NCBI RefSeq assembly: GCF_000499385.1
Contig: NW_013653151.1
Coordinates: 1-45,809 of the forward strand
Length of the DNA stretch: 45,809 nucleotides
Reading direction: 5' to 3'
DNA from: Eimeria necatrix
Taxonomy: Eukaryota; Apicomplexa; Conoidasida; Eucoccidiorida; Eimeriidae
Shown here in pieces: positions 1 to 12,186 of the stretch. The notes beneath the pieces are model-generated. The model saw only the letters and a program-made list of their open reading frames with translations. It did no database searches and was not told the DNA's origin. Each line of letters starts with the position of its first letter. Positions within the stretch are counted from its first letter, which is position 1. A program made the position numbers and the translations under genes.

Positions 1-600
1 GGAAGGCGTTGTGTTTGGTCCGATGACGAAGTCGGAAGCGGAGCGTTTGGAAGGGCGTGATGCATCGGTTGGTGGGAAGGCGGCTGGGAAGGCTGTGTCT
101 GTTGGGAAGCCTGCGGGACCTCCTGCCGCGAAGCAGGCAGCTGCTAAGAGCGGGGCGTTGGGTGGCGACAGTTCAGCAAAAGCGGCACCGGGAGCGCGGG
201 GACCGGCTGCAGCAGTTGCAGCAGGTGAAGCGGAGGGAGGAGCGGTTGGGGCAGGCGCAGGTGTATCGGAGGAAGGCGTTGTGTTTGGTCCGATGACGAA
301 GTCGGAAGCGGAGCGTTTGGAAGGGCGTGATGCATCGGTTAGTGGGAAGGCGGCTGGGAAGGCTGTGTCTGTTGGGAAGCCTGCGGGACCTCCTGCCGCG
401 AAGCAGGCAGCTGCTAAGAGCGGTGCGTTGGGTGGCGACAGTTCATTATCACTGGAACCGTTCAGAGAAGCTGCAGGAGGTGCGAGAGGCGAAGGAGTTG
501 GAGGGGCAGGAGTGTCTGGTGCGGATGAAGGTGTTGTGTTATGTCCATTGAAGACGGTTGCCAAGTGTTTGGAGCTGCGTGATTCGTCGACTCCGCGTGA
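1..600 (+). repeat. 270-bp in-frame tandem repeat (three copies)
   Basis: Positions 1-175 and 271-445 are identical except at two sites (71/341 and 154/424), an exact 270-bp offset that equals 90 codons. After position 175 the copies differ. A third, strongly diverged copy begins near 527, 255 bp after the second, and is recognisable only in protein (GVVxxP, then LExRD). The array starts at the window edge, so more copies may lie upstream. Confidence 0.9.
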
Positions 601-3600
601 GTCCTCTCGTTGGATTGGATCAGTTGGACGACGATGTTACATATTAGATGTTTATTATTGCGGTTTTGCCCGTTTACCATTTGCTCTATAGATTGTCTTG
701 CGCTATGTGTCTCGTTGTTAGAGTATCGTGTTTTGTAATGAGAATTGCAGTGGTACTGGTGTTGAGATGAACTTGTCCGAGTAGTTTGGGTTGTACCATT
801 TTGCGATGAGAATGTGAAGCGATGCTTCGTGTTGTTGTTTTGTTGTTTGTTATGCAGTCACTAATAAGAAGCTTGAAGGGAAAGCGTCTAAAGTATTCAG
901 GTGCACGCGTTCCACAAATAATCCTGCGCTTGGTTCGCCAGTCGCGTCGAATGCCTTCACTGGAGCGGCTAAATCTGAGCCCACACAAGTGCAGAAGAAT
1001 ACGGAAGAGTTTGTGGAAGTACCACTTTTGCGACTTCACACACATACTGCAGGGGGCAAGACGCTTACACTCAAGGTGGCTCCTAAACGGAGCCGCTCAT
1101 CACAGGGCTTCATTCAGTGCAGAGAAGCGCAGCCTGTCTCCCTCCCCGTTGCGCACGGCGAATTGGAGGAAAGTAGTAAAAAACGTGGTGCAGTGGCCGC
1201 ACGCCACTTGTTCAAGAGGCCAAAGGGTAGTCACTTCATTTCACATGCTGGTCCACCAACTGCGCGACCCGCACCAGCGAAGCCGATATCCCCAAGAAGA
1301 ACAGTAGGCGTAGTCCCAGCTGACACCCTTGTGAGGCAGAGCAGCTGCGTTTTAGAGGAACATGGGCACGAAGGCGCTGAGATTGGGAGTTCTACTATCA
1401 TAAACGCAAAAGAGTCATCTAAGCGTACGACGGAAGCGCAGCCCTCTTTAGACGCCGTTGCGTCTACCTATCAAGGGCATCTAGACTCTTCAGTAACTCC
1501 ACACAGTGCTCATGAGGGGAGCGTGCCGAAGCTTCTTCCCTCAGGGGATTCTTACTTCAGCGTTTCGGCCAAGTCAGCGAAGTCAGAAAACAACTGCGTT
1601 ACCCTACATGACTTTACCAAGCCTTCGGCGGCGAATGCGAAAGTAAGTGTTCCTGATTTTCGTGAGGCAGCATTGAGTAGAAGTAAAAGAAGATATATCT
1701 GGGTGCATAAGCCCAGTGAAGAGCTTCTACAGGAACACGTAACGTGTGTGTTGGATATTTTAGGAGGCTACCCGCATTCAAGCCACCTGGCGAGGACGAG
1801 ATGTGAGAACATGGGTACAGGCTGCATCTATTGTGCGCCGTATAAAGTGGGACTGTTCTTCTGAAGAGAAAACTACACTGGTACTTGGCAAAGTTCAGGC
1901 TACTCCTGCTGGCTTTAAATTGAAGAACGGTCCGGAAGATGCGGGCGAATTAAAGCCTCGGACGAAGCCAATAACCCCCGATATTTCTGTTGCAAAACCA
2001 GCTCCGGTTGTCACTTCCCGTCAAAAAGTACGAACAAAACCTATCCCGGCAGAGGAGGCCCTTTCACGTGAGTCAGTTGTCCCGTGTTTTCTTGAAGTAT
2101 CCAGGGCGAGCTAGGCTAAGCTTGCTCTTGGAACGTGGTTTTGACGAGGCAGCTGCATCCGAATTTCTATGTGTGGATGTGCAGAGAAATCAGGAAAAGA
2201 TATCAGCTCCGTCGAATGCATTCCTAATACAGGGGAAAGCTCAGTCTCAATTTCTAGATCACTGATTAGAGGGACAACAAAAGGGCTGGAAGCACCGCGT
2301 AAAAAGTGTGGTGACACTTATGCTGCTCCAGAGGGCTCTTTGACTGGGGCTTATCCCGGAAACGGGAACGGTAGTGATACTTTGAAGATAAAGGCCGTCG
2401 TGGATGCGGAGCCTGGCGGACCTGACGAAGCTACGCAGCGAAGTGCTGGATTTTCTCAGGGCACGTTACCATTGGCCCCAATAAAGTGTTCAGACATCCC
2501 TTGCCGCGATCCACCTGATGTAAGGGAAGTTTCTTTAATAAGCGGAAGAACACTTGTGTCCGATTTAAGAAAAACAAATTCGGAAGACTCAAGCTCCCTA
2601 AAGTTAACGTGCCAGGCATCTCAGGGACCAACTGCATCCGAGCTGCATCCCTCATCCTTTGGTTTGCCACAGACGCAATCGTCTCTGCCCCTTCGCAATA
2701 GTGGCACCTTAGATGGAGAGGACAACAACACGAATAGCTTTCTCCCAAGCGTAGGAGAGCTCACTGCAAATGTAGCTCTGCGTGGGCGCAGCGGTTCAAA
2801 TTGGAACCCCGTTGGTGGTCTGCACAATGCAAAATCCATGCCTGGAAGCGACCTTCGGGATGTAGAGAGTGACGGCAAGCTATTGGAGTCTCTGGAAGTG
2901 TCGGAAGCCGCAGAACGAGGCCAAGCATTGGCTCTTGAAGAACCTTCAATGACCGGAGTCGCCTGCGACCAACCGAATGTTGGTCCTAAAATACCCTCGT
3001 CTGGGCCGATCGACAGGTTATCAGAGAGAAGTAGTGGAGACCCAGCTAGGCTGGGCGATCGTCAACCTCCAGAGTTTGATGCATACTCTTCAAGGAAAAA
3101 CAGAAGAAATGTTGCATTTTCTGTAGCTCCTTTTGTACCCTCCATTGGGAGGCCAACAAGGGCAGTTCACCAAGCACAGAAGGAAAAGGAAGAGCCAGTA
3201 AAAGTCAACATTGAAAGAAGCGAGCAAAGATCTGATGGCCAAGCGGAAGGTTCCGCTCCGAATTTCGGTAGACGCGTCTCCTTAGCACTACGCAGTGCAT
3301 ATTCCACCTTCAGCAGCATGGCACCATCTGGGAAGCAGCAGCCTGCTCAGCGGGAGGGGAGCAAAGATGCTCTACACGCCGCTGTGGGGTGGCTAAGAGG
3401 TCGGAGCTCTAGCGAGATTACGCAGGAACAAGAAGAAACGATAACTGAAACTGAAGAGAGTAAAGCAGGCAGTATATATGCTTCGCTCCACAACGACAAA
3501 ATTGCGCGACTAGGGCGAGACACACAGCAATCAAAGACTCCAGTCGTTCACGTAGCTACTTCATCATTGGAATCTGAGGACATTCCAGTGGACGTAGCAG

Positions 3601-3773
3601 ACCGCCAAGCTCTGGCCTTTGAGACCAAGAGGTGGGGGAGGCGTTTCACAGCCGTCAACACTCATGAGCCTCGAGCAGTCAGCACAGGACCAGCGCTTAA
3701 TCCCTATCGTCGATCGCATCGAACAGAACAGTTCTCTGAGACGCAGGTACAACCAATACCGAAAAAGCAGTAA
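1..3773 (+). CDS. Large repeat-containing hydrophilic protein with IQ motif (5' end outside window)
   Basis: Function not recognised. Four exons join in phase: <1-596, 858-1642, 1764-2068 and 2153-3773 (stop TAA 3771-3773); about 1,101 residues are visible. Intron 597-857 starts GTGAGTC and ends TTATGCAG; intron 1643-1763 starts GTAAGT and ends TATTTTAG, phase 0; intron 2069-2152 starts GTGAGTC. An acceptor after 2206 would also keep frame for the last one and would remove 18 residues. The first exon encodes a 90-residue repeat (two near-identical copies and a diverged third). Just after the second intron, near visible residues 465-475, is a full IQ motif (IQ-x3-RG-x3-R), the usual site for calmodulin or a myosin light chain. 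The following stretch has KPxTKPI-like repeats, and the last 530 residues are Ser/Glu/Arg-rich with no predicted globular domain or membrane segment. A cytoskeletal or calmodulin-binding role is only inferred. Exon structure is well supported; identity is open. Confidence 0.8.
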
Positions 3774-6700
3774 TTCAATTCCTATTTGTGGCCGTAGCTA
3801 AGCAACTGAAACAGACTTCTATCGGTAGTATCGGTAGCTGACACTTCAGCGCCACAAGCTGCATAAGCAAGGACAGCAGCAGGAGTCCCTGGCGCAAAGG
3901 GTTTTTTGTTCGGGTCTGGAGGCAACTGTTTGATCAAGAATTGGCCATTGCCTACTTATGACAAGGTTGGGGAGGCTGTGCCTGGAGTGAAGAAAGCAGA
4001 CCACTTTCTCCACGGGCAGCTGGGGAGGCTGCTGCTGTCCTTCCCGAAAGCTCAGCACCGTCAACAGCAGCAGGAGTGGTTGGAGCAGAGAATGGTGTTG
4101 TGTGTTGATGTATATTTTTCTCGAATGTTGATTCACCCATTTTAGATTTTCAGCCGTGTTGCCTCGGCCAAAAATCTGACTAGACGCGTGGCCAGCAACA
4201 ATTTTTCCTGTTTTCTTCGCGAATTTCCTATCGAACTTTGGAAAGTTTCTGTGGCCCAATTAGTCCTTTTTTGTGTCCGGCGCGCCTACCGCTTTCTTTA
4301 CCGCGCCCTCATTCCGTCTGGAGGTATACAATAGGTGCAGAGAAAGCTCTTGCAGCTCTCGCTGTAGCTCTTCAGAGCTGCCATTTGTCATATCGGCAGA
4401 CTAACAAACGCAGGCACCTACCGTTACTTGTTCTCAAATTGAAGAAGCCTTAGATGCACGGCACTTTTACTTCTGTGCAGTATATAAGAAACTAAGAAAT
4501 GTAGCACTTTCTGGTACGGAATATCACCTGCATTTGAAAAACTCACGTATGTCTTCACACTGCCTCATATGCGATACTGCACCCAAGAATGACTTGCAAA
4601 CTTTCAGTTGTTCTAGTGAAGGGCGGCGAAACCAAAACGAACGACCGCAGTCCGAATCTTTGCCCTCTTGTGAGCCGCTTGGATACTGCAAAACTGCTGC
4701 TTATGTTTAGCTCCTGCGACGAAGCCACAAGAGAGCAAAACTTGTCAAAGCAGATGCCCTTGAGGGGCTGTTACGTCTGAACGTCACCTGAACAGCACTC
4801 TGACGGATATTTACATGTTATTGCCACCCTTCGTGATATTGTTGGAAAGCAAGAAAACAAGGCGATAGCGTGTAGCTTTTGCATCTGTTCGTTCTTTCAC
4901 ACGAGGTAGTGAACCTGCAGAGGCTACTGCTGCGTTGTCCTTGCTCCTAGCTATGTGTACTATTTGCTGCTTAAAACAACGCGCTTCAACTCGTGTGGTA
5001 GCCTAGAATTTTCTTTAACTGCTGCATGAACAGGAGGCAATTGGCATCCCTCTTGCCTCACGGGGAGGCAATGTTGTGGTGTCTTTTAACCTCAACCCCC
5101 GCACAACCATGTAGCTTTCAGCATCCAGGCGCCTTCGAGTTAGGATTATCTTAAAAGCAATTAAAGCGAAACTGATAACTTACTGCTTAGTTAATTCTCC
5201 CATTTTTGGAGTTTGCGCTAAGCTGCTGAGAGCAAAGTAGAAAATTCATTAATGTGCAGTTCACCATATTTTTTGCCAGTTTTCAGCCCTCACAAATTGA
5301 TATGTACTCACCAGTCACCTGAGACACTGTTGTACAGGTGCCTGCTCCGATCTTTAGGAAGCTTGTACACTGCATCAATTATAATTAAGTTTTCGGCAGT
5401 ATCCGCAGTTTTGCTTGCTTCGCAGCCCTGGGTGCGCTGACTAATCTACAGAGGCAGCTATAATCTTTGCGGTTGTGTTTCACGTAAGATCTAACATAAA
5501 ACCTACGAAAATCTTCTTTTCTAGAGCTCGCTCATCTGCTACTAGAACTGCGATGAATAGCCGATCGATGCAACTATTGGGAAGCGATAGTATCCAGACA
5601 ATGGCAATATACAAATCGAGAAAAGTTGTTAAGGTTTGGAAAATGAACAGAGGTGTCTTTAGGCGTGCCTATCGCTCAATGCGCCTCCAAATTAAGGCTC
5701 CTTTTAGCCGTCTGCTTCCCCAGATTCTCACGGCAAGGCCATTTCAAAATAGTCCTCGTGTATGGGCTACATATATATCGCTGTGCGCATCTAATTTTTC
5801 AGCCGCGGAAGAAACTTCTATCCACTTCGCTGGAGATTTGGAAACCCAGAACCGCGACTACAATTTTCGAGGCAGCTTTTCGAATCAGCATTTCCTACTC
5901 CAGATAAAGTTGATGTTGTTCTTACGTCGTCAGTGCTAATTATAAGAGTATTCCATATATGCCAGATCAAAAGACGTTGTTAGGCTTGAACGCAGCAGAA
6001 TGCTTTGGGCAGATTGAGGAAAGACGATGAGTAGTCGGTGGAGGCTATGTGAACGTGCAGAGGGCCTCCAGAAGGGGACTCAGCAATGCATGTTATAAGT
6101 CCGCTAGGCAACTACGCCGAATATGCTGAAATTAGTAAGTTTGCACTTCGCGAGCCGTTGCAGCACCCGTGGACCGATGCTAGCACTGGCTTCCGGTAGG
6201 GGACACACTCGACTGGGTAACTCAAAACGGTCGCGATCATACAACTAATATTGTTTCCATTTACGGACAAAAATTCATTTAACTGGTAATTTTTGATTAG
6301 TACAACCTTGCTGCTCTGAAGAGCAGCTTGCGTCGTACGCCCGTTCCCAGGACGCATTGGCTGAGCGATTGCCCTGGCAGCTGCAGCGCTCTCAGTTCTC
6401 TACTCCCAATACAACCGGATTGAGCTTTTTCCGCTGCTTTCTTTGTTTATTTTGTGTAGAATTCGTTTATTGGGAGTCGTCAGATGAGAATTTTTGGAAG
6501 TAACCACCGTTCCGTCTCACTCCAGCGGCGAGTACGCCTTGCGGTAACGCTGGATGCTTAACACGTCGACCCCCCACTTATGACCGCAGTGGCGTTCGGC
6601 AGTTTGTGTGCTCTGCGGCCTAACCCGTTCACATTTGCACTAATTGTGGCTCCTCTTGTGGAGGGCCAGCTACGCGGACAGCTTTCCTCCTCGCCGGCAA

Positions 6701-6795
6701 TACTATCCTGAGCGTCGAGGAGGGAGCTGGCGCAGAACTGTGGTCTTCTCAGCTTAACAGCTTTTTAACTTGCTGTGACTGGTTTGCTTCCACCA
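3774..6795. other. Intergenic region, no supported gene
   Basis: About 3 kb between two plus-strand genes. It should hold the 3' UTR of the IQ-motif gene and the promoter and 5' UTR of the secreted protein gene. Short open frames occur (for example 5475-5939 and 3846-4259), but none has a recognisable domain or conserved splice partner. A small unrecognised gene cannot be excluded. Confidence 0.5.
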
Positions 6796-8222
6796 ATGAC
6801 CGTCCCTAGGCTCCTGCGACACGCCGCTACTGCGGCTTTGCTCGCTCTCGGAACCTTTCAGGGCCAATCCGATCCTAGCAACGTAGTCGGATTCCTGCGT
6901 ACTAATTTGAGCTGCATTTGGGTCGTAGAAGCGAGCGGATCCAACAGCAACGAAACGAGTGGAGTGGGAAACGATTCTGAGAACGGTAGGAAAAGGGAAG
7001 AGGGAGGTGGTCCGGGTAGGAGCAAGAAAAACTCGTCGGGTGGTCTCGTGCCGGAGATCCCTGAAAATGGAGGTGACGCAGGACCTTCGGGGTCCAAAGG
7101 AAGTTCAGAAAATCGGGCAAGCGGTTTAAGAGGCGTTTCTTCGAATTCTCAGGGCAGCACTCCTGCATCTCAGCCAGAGAAGCCAAGTTTACAGAGCATT
7201 TTTGGCAACCTCTTCCAGAATTTCGGCTCGGACGAAGTATGTCGAATGGTTATAAGCTCACGTTGAGAGCAGCGCCATCACATATGCCCATTATAGCCAT
7301 TAAAGGATGAGTGTAGATTCGCACCGTAATTGCCGTATCACGTGCTCGGTTCACAGGGGCCACTTTGCCTTGTGCTTTCACAGGAAGGTGGGCATCCTCT
7401 TGCTGAACAGGCGAGCGATGCGAAGGCTTTTAATGACCTCATCGACCGAATTTTTGTTCCCCGCCTGCAGACCGCGTAAGTCCAGCCTTACCCCTGTTCA
7501 GATTGTGTGTCTTGCCCTAGTAGCCCTATAAATCATCTGTGTTAGCTTCTTCTGTCTGCTTGATAGAGAGGAGGAGTGGTTGAGATTAGAGGTGGACTAT
7601 TGGCGTTTGGTTGCTTCTTTGTGAAATTTGGCGCAGACCTAAATATCAGGGGGCTTTGGAATATATAAACGAGTCAATTTATCGTGACGTACTGAGGGGA
7701 CCAAAGAAGGTCAAGGGCAACGTTCATCTATTGCAGCAGGCATACTCTGTCATTAATCATCCTGCGAAGATGTTAGATGTCCCCGAGTTGTTCGTGGAGC
7801 TGCGCGCTGCTGCGGATCGTCGGATTTGGGATCAAACCCGCCAACGGGAGAAGGCGCAGTATGAGAGAAAGGGAGACCCGGTCCCAAAGAGGTTCGAGAT
7901 GTCTGCTGATGATGTGGTGGCGCTAGAAGCTGAAGAGCCTAGGGTGCGAGAGGAGGAGCTGTCGAACGCTGAACTGCAAGCTCGTATTCGCATGATAAAC
8001 GGGTGGATGAAGGAGCAATTTCGTCTGCGCCTGTACTACAGCAAACGCACAGGCGCTTTGAAAGCAGACCCACAGGATCTGGTGGACACCTTCAACCCTG
8101 GCCCCAACGTTCAAGTAACAATTGAGGACATTATTGGTCTGAGCTACGAGGCGGAGCTTGAACCTGAGCCAGAATTTGAGAATTCTGGGGACCGACGGGC
8201 CCCTCATGGCGCAGAACTTTAA
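6796..8222 (+). CDS. Secretory-signal protein of unknown function
   Basis: Three exons join in phase: 6796-7236, 7384-7475 and 7637-8222, giving 372 residues. Intron 7237-7383 starts GTATGT and ends TTTCACAG (phase 0). Intron 7476-7636 starts GTAAGT and ends TTGGCGCAG (phase 2). The ATG at 6796 is chosen because an N-terminal signal peptide follows at once: a basic start (MTVPRLLRH), then Ala/Leu-rich residues 10-18. Residues about 45-130 are a Ser/Gly/Asn-rich hydrophilic linker. The rest looks globular and mostly helical, with several YxxxxxxR-type segments, and ends in an acidic Glu-rich tail. No internal membrane segment is seen. The leader plus hydrophilic spacer would suit the secretory pathway (micronemes, dense granules, or the apicoplast via a transit peptide), but nothing here decides which. 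Probably apicomplexan-specific. Confidence 0.8.
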
Positions 8223-9576
8223 TTTTTAAGATTCGCACAGCGTGCTGCTTTGGCTTACAGGGAGGAAACGGCTGTTGTTTTCCACTTTCCTCTGCAACTG
8301 CCGCATCAACAATCACAACCACGAAGTTTTGGCAGCTTGTCGGTGGACGCTGCAGATAAAAGACGGGGTAGATGCCCCGTTGTTTGAAAGGACAATTGTC
8401 TGAGGCCCATTTTGTCTCATGCCTTTCTGCCCCATGCACTTTTACGGGGACGGTTGCTGCAAATGTTAGCAACGCAGTGGCACGAAGTGACTTGCGGAGA
8501 CGGCTTACTGGGTATTTGCTGTGACGAGGGCTTGAAGCAGCAGGCGATGTGATGCCAAGGAATCACGGTGCGCGCTGCTAGACGGAGAGTCATTCGGCAC
8601 TAAACATTGGCGGGATTATGGATAGGTCTTTGTTCGGCATTTTCAGTTGCCATGTGAGGTTGACATTTTATATTTCTTGAAGTTTGGGTTCTGGTGCTGG
8701 ATACGCGCGTGCTTCGGGAGCTCGCAACCTCAGTTCAGTGCTTCAGTGATTTAGGGGGCGTTCATTACCCCTCCCCAGCAGCAGTAGCAGAGTAGTGGGG
8801 AGACAAGTGCTGCATCGAAACCAAGGGAGTCACACTGGCTTTTGCCATATTGCCAGTAGTCTTCCAGCACTTAGCTTAGGGAAGCACGTGGGAACAGACG
8901 CCACACTTCTCGCTAGTTCAGCTCAGATGCGGCCGAAGCGGAACGCTAAAGCTTCGATCGTGTCAGCCCTCAACTGTAGACACTCTTGTGCGGCTTTCCT
9001 AGTCCGCCCAGTTAGGCGTGCGGCGAGCAATTTGAGTGTTGAACGAGTAACATGCCACAGGAAGCCACCTGCCGCTGGGGGGCAGCCAGCTCCTCGTGCG
9101 AACTTAGTGGGCGCAGTCCCCCAGTTGTAGAGTTTGTAGCCAGATTAACTGCTGGCAACTCTAGTACAACGGCGAGATGCCAAGAAGCAAGCACATTGGT
9201 TAACAGCGACTGCTGAAATGGAAGCAACGGAAATCTCGAACAAAGTGGTAGCCTTGCGAGAGCTGTCACCGTGATAAATTGCCTTGCGAGTGCCCAATAG
9301 CTGCGCGCAGCTAACTGCACACGTTGTGGGAAGCCCACGTCACTGTCCCCGGAAGCAGCGTAATACGAAGTGTGCAAGAACACTGTGACTTTGACGCTCT
9401 GATTCCGGCTGTTCGAATGTGCACGCGTACTGCAGTATATGGATCTCCTCATCTGGTGCTGTGCGCTACTGCAGCGTTCCATGCACAGCGGCTCTCCTGG
9501 AAGCTGCGCGATGCCACATCAGTTCCCCCTACGGTTCGCTTCGTAAAGCATATCGACTCTTCCTTGGGGCTTGCTT
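8223..9576. other. Convergent intergenic region
   Basis: Tail-to-tail space between the secreted protein gene (+) and the TPR gene (-), expected to hold both 3' UTRs. Frames at 8795-9130 (+) and 9012-9482 (-) overlap each other and have no recognisable features. I see no RNA gene. Confidence 0.5.
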
Positions 9577-11288
9577 CTACGGCTCGATGGAGTGATTACG
9601 ACGCTTGCGGTTCCTGCGAGCAGCCTCTGAAGTTGCGCAGTGCTGCTTCCGCCGACTGGCTATGCTAGAAGTCGCCCTGTTTCCATCGCCTTTGAGCGTT
9701 GCACTTCCGGATGTTCTGGCGACTTCGGGCTCTACCTCTTCCCAATCCGAACTCCCTTTACTTTTCTCGCATATCCGCTTCCTTCGCCAGCAGCTCCTAC
9801 AAGCCTTCGACGCAATCTGCTTGATCCCGAACAGAACAAGATAAACGTGAAACCGCAGCTTCTCTATGAGCGAGGCGTCTCCCCTGTGCAGTTTCTGGTA
9901 TCTGTCTACGAGACGCGCAAGGCGCTGTATGTCCTCAGAGTTCGAAGATTTCTCTGGATCCAAATCTCGTTCGCCTGCCATGGCAGCCAAAGCCTTGGCC
10001 ACAGCATCCTTGTGGCGGTCATCAAACGAAGGCCCGCAGCCTGCTCCTTCAAACAAATTTAGCTGGGCTCTCGCATTTGCAGCATTGAACTTCTCGAACG
10101 CATCTCGGTTCTGTTCAATCTCGGGCTGCTCAACACGCTTCTGATGGCCAAAAAGATCAAGCCAGCCAATAAGCTTCCTCCCGAGAGAACCCAGAACGCT
10201 TGTTTTGCTCCTCGCTGTCTCTGTAGCTGTGGCTTCCACTGCCTCAGACCTCGGATCATGTTCCAGTTTGCGAAACATCCCCTTTACAAGCTTCTTTTCC
10301 TTGATGGCGTGAGTCGCCTTCAAGTGATTCAGCTGAGATCGCAATGATAATGCTAAAGGGCTCCCCGGAGAGACTGTAAGATACCGATTTACGGTAGCCA
10401 AAGCTCCATCAAAGTCACCCAACTCTTGCTGGGCCTGAACACCCTACAAAGGCAAAACAACTACATGTAATGAAAACGCATCCAAATATTCACGCAATAT
10501 CCGCGCTTGTTTATCGCTGCATCCACAGAGCTACTGGATGCACCACAAACCATATTACAGGAGGGAAGCAATGCAACTAGTCAACAGATATGACCTGACG
10601 TGCGAAGAAGATCTACTTAGTTCCTCACCTGGGCTTTCCTGTACAGAGCCTTTAAGGCATTGGGGTCATTCTGCAGTGCTTTGTCACTGTACAAGATGCA
10701 TGCAGCCCAGCGGCCCTCCTTGAGGCAGGAGAGCGACAGGTTTAGCAAGTACGACTGGTGCATCTACAGGAACGCACAAGACCAGAGATAATGCAATCAG
10801 CCTAATGTGTTTTGTTGTCGTGCGAATGTCTGTTTCACACACAGAGCTAGTGACACGGCGTCTGACAAGGGATGGCAAATATACACATGCATGTCGGCTT
10901 GTGCGTGAGGGGCATAGGGAAGAAGCCAGCACGGCATCCCGGGCTCTGTTCCGTTTGTAGTACGCAGGATTGTGGAGCATACAGCAGCGAACTCCCTTTT
11001 CTTGTCATCATCAAATTCGTCTTCTTTAGCCAATATATATTCAAGGGTGCGAAGGCCACGGCTCCAGGCGTCCGTCGCGCCTCGCCAATCCCCGGCTCTA
11101 AAGGCTCTTAGGCCTTCTTCTCGCACACTGTCCGTAGACTTGGAGCCTTTGTCGTCAGATGGGGTAGTATGGGAGGATTTCTCTCCCAGATCCTCCTGCT
11201 GATCCGGTAGTGAAGATGAAGAGCACAGCTCCTTATCGCTGTCGTGGCTTTTCGTGGTATCATCAAATGCGACTACGGATGGATCCAT
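9577..11288 (-). CDS. Tetratricopeptide-repeat (TPR) protein
   Basis: Three exons on the minus strand: 11288-10983, 10763-10629 and 10443-9577, all joining in phase 0, for 435 residues. Donors read GTATGC and GTGAGG; acceptors read CTGTAG and TTTGTAG. After an acidic, Ser-rich N-terminus (1-60) come about three TPR helix pairs (residues about 62-185). The second and third carry the typical pattern of LxGRWAACIxxxxKAL, NDPNALKALYRKAQ, then LGDFDGALA, much like the C-terminal TPR of FKBP or HSP90 co-chaperones. No FKBP or other enzyme domain is present. The last 120 residues are very basic (RKR clusters), with a short hydrophobic patch (FHVYLVLFGI) too short to call a membrane helix. TPRs of this type bind the tails of Hsp70/Hsp90; that partner is inferred. 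The start lies only 70 bp beyond the stop of the next gene upstream. Confidence 0.85.
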
Positions 11289-11358
11289 TTTGACAAACCA
11301 AATGAATTTGTCAGCGAACACAGAAATATGCAAGTGGAATGACAAGCTGCAGCGTCAA

Positions 11359-12186
11359 CTACGCTGTATGTTCTTTTGGAGCCCGCGAATGAGATTTACC
11401 CCTATGCAAAGAAAGTAGCGCTACTCCAGAAAGCATAAAAGCCGCACCGGCAACAAATTGGTAGCTCAGCTGCTCCCCCAAAAAAAGCCAAGACAACGCC
11501 ACGGAACAGAGGAAGTTTGCCGCGAATACTGCGACGCTGCTGCTTCCAGCTGATGGGGCAACCAATAAACACTTGACGTGAAAGTTGAGCATAAGGCCGT
11601 TGCAAGCAAGCATACAACCAAAAACCAGGGCGCGCAGAAGCAGGACAGAGAAAAAGAAGGAAACTGCTGCTCCTACGGGCACTCCTCCTGGGGTCTTTGC
11701 GATTCTGAGGTCGCAACGAGCGCCGGAGGTGGCGAGCAGCAGCGCCTTCCCCGTTTCTGTTAAAAGGGCTCCAAAGCTACCGGGATTCAGATCAAGGCGC
11801 GTAAATCCCTTTTCTGGGCCGCCGCACACAATTCCGTCGTCCACCGGAACGGGTTGAAAAAGCTTCTCCCGAAAAACGCTTGACAACTGCTGCAGTGGTT
11901 CGCCAGGGCTGAAGTCAAAAGCTAATTTTCCTATAACCGATGCGGCAGCAGCTAAGAAGCCCGTAAGTGCCACAAGCTGCAAGAAACGCAAAGGCTTGAA
12001 TGCTGTGGTTGCAGCTGGCGAGCCAGTGGCGACTGTAGTATCAATGCCTGTATAACTGGTCTCGTTCAAATCACCAGGCGCTGAACATGAAGGATCGACG
12101 GTAGATCCTGCTTGTCTCGAGGTAGCTAGCGTCACCGTCTTCCCTCCACTACTCCTTAAAGTGCTGTCTGAGCTTTTCTCTACCAT
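11359..12186 (-). CDS. TMEM42/EamA-like multi-spanning membrane protein
   Basis: Single exon, 275 residues. The ATG at 12186 opens a 65-residue polar N-terminus, then a first membrane segment at about 68-88 that ends in SVIGKLAF, a pattern typical of TMEM42-type EamA proteins. A long loop (about 95-165) separates it from three or four C-terminal hydrophobic segments. The loop before the penultimate one contains APSAGSSSVAVFAANF, and it is followed by LSWLFLGEQL, the usual EamA (drug/metabolite transporter superfamily) signature ahead of the last helix. TMEM42 proteins are about 150 residues, so the tail and loop are lineage-specific insertions. The substrate, if it transports, is unknown. Same strand as the TPR gene, 70 bp upstream of it. 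Confidence 0.75.
   Translation of the reverse strand: MVEKSSDSTLRSSGGKTVTLATSRQAGSTVDPSCSAPGDLNETSYTGIDTTVATGSPAATTAFKPLRFLQLVALTGFLAAAASVIGKLAFDFSPGEPLQQLSSVFREKLFQPVPVDDGIVCGGPEKGFTRLDLNPGSFGALLTETGKALLLATSGARCDLRIAKTPGGVPVGAAVSFFFSVLLLRALVFGCMLACNGLMLNFHVKCLLVAPSAGSSSVAVFAANFLCSVALSWLFLGEQLSYQFVAGAAFMLSGVALLSLHRGKSHSRAPKEHTA

Noticed and set aside
5475..5939. 154-residue plus-strand frame in the left intergenic region
   Set aside because: Starts at a GTG, has no recognisable domain and no matching splice partner; it is probably chance.
8795..9482. Overlapping plus and minus frames between the secreted-protein and TPR genes
   Set aside because: They overlap each other on opposite strands, the plus frame begins at a GTG, and neither shows family features; they are most likely 3' UTR sequence.
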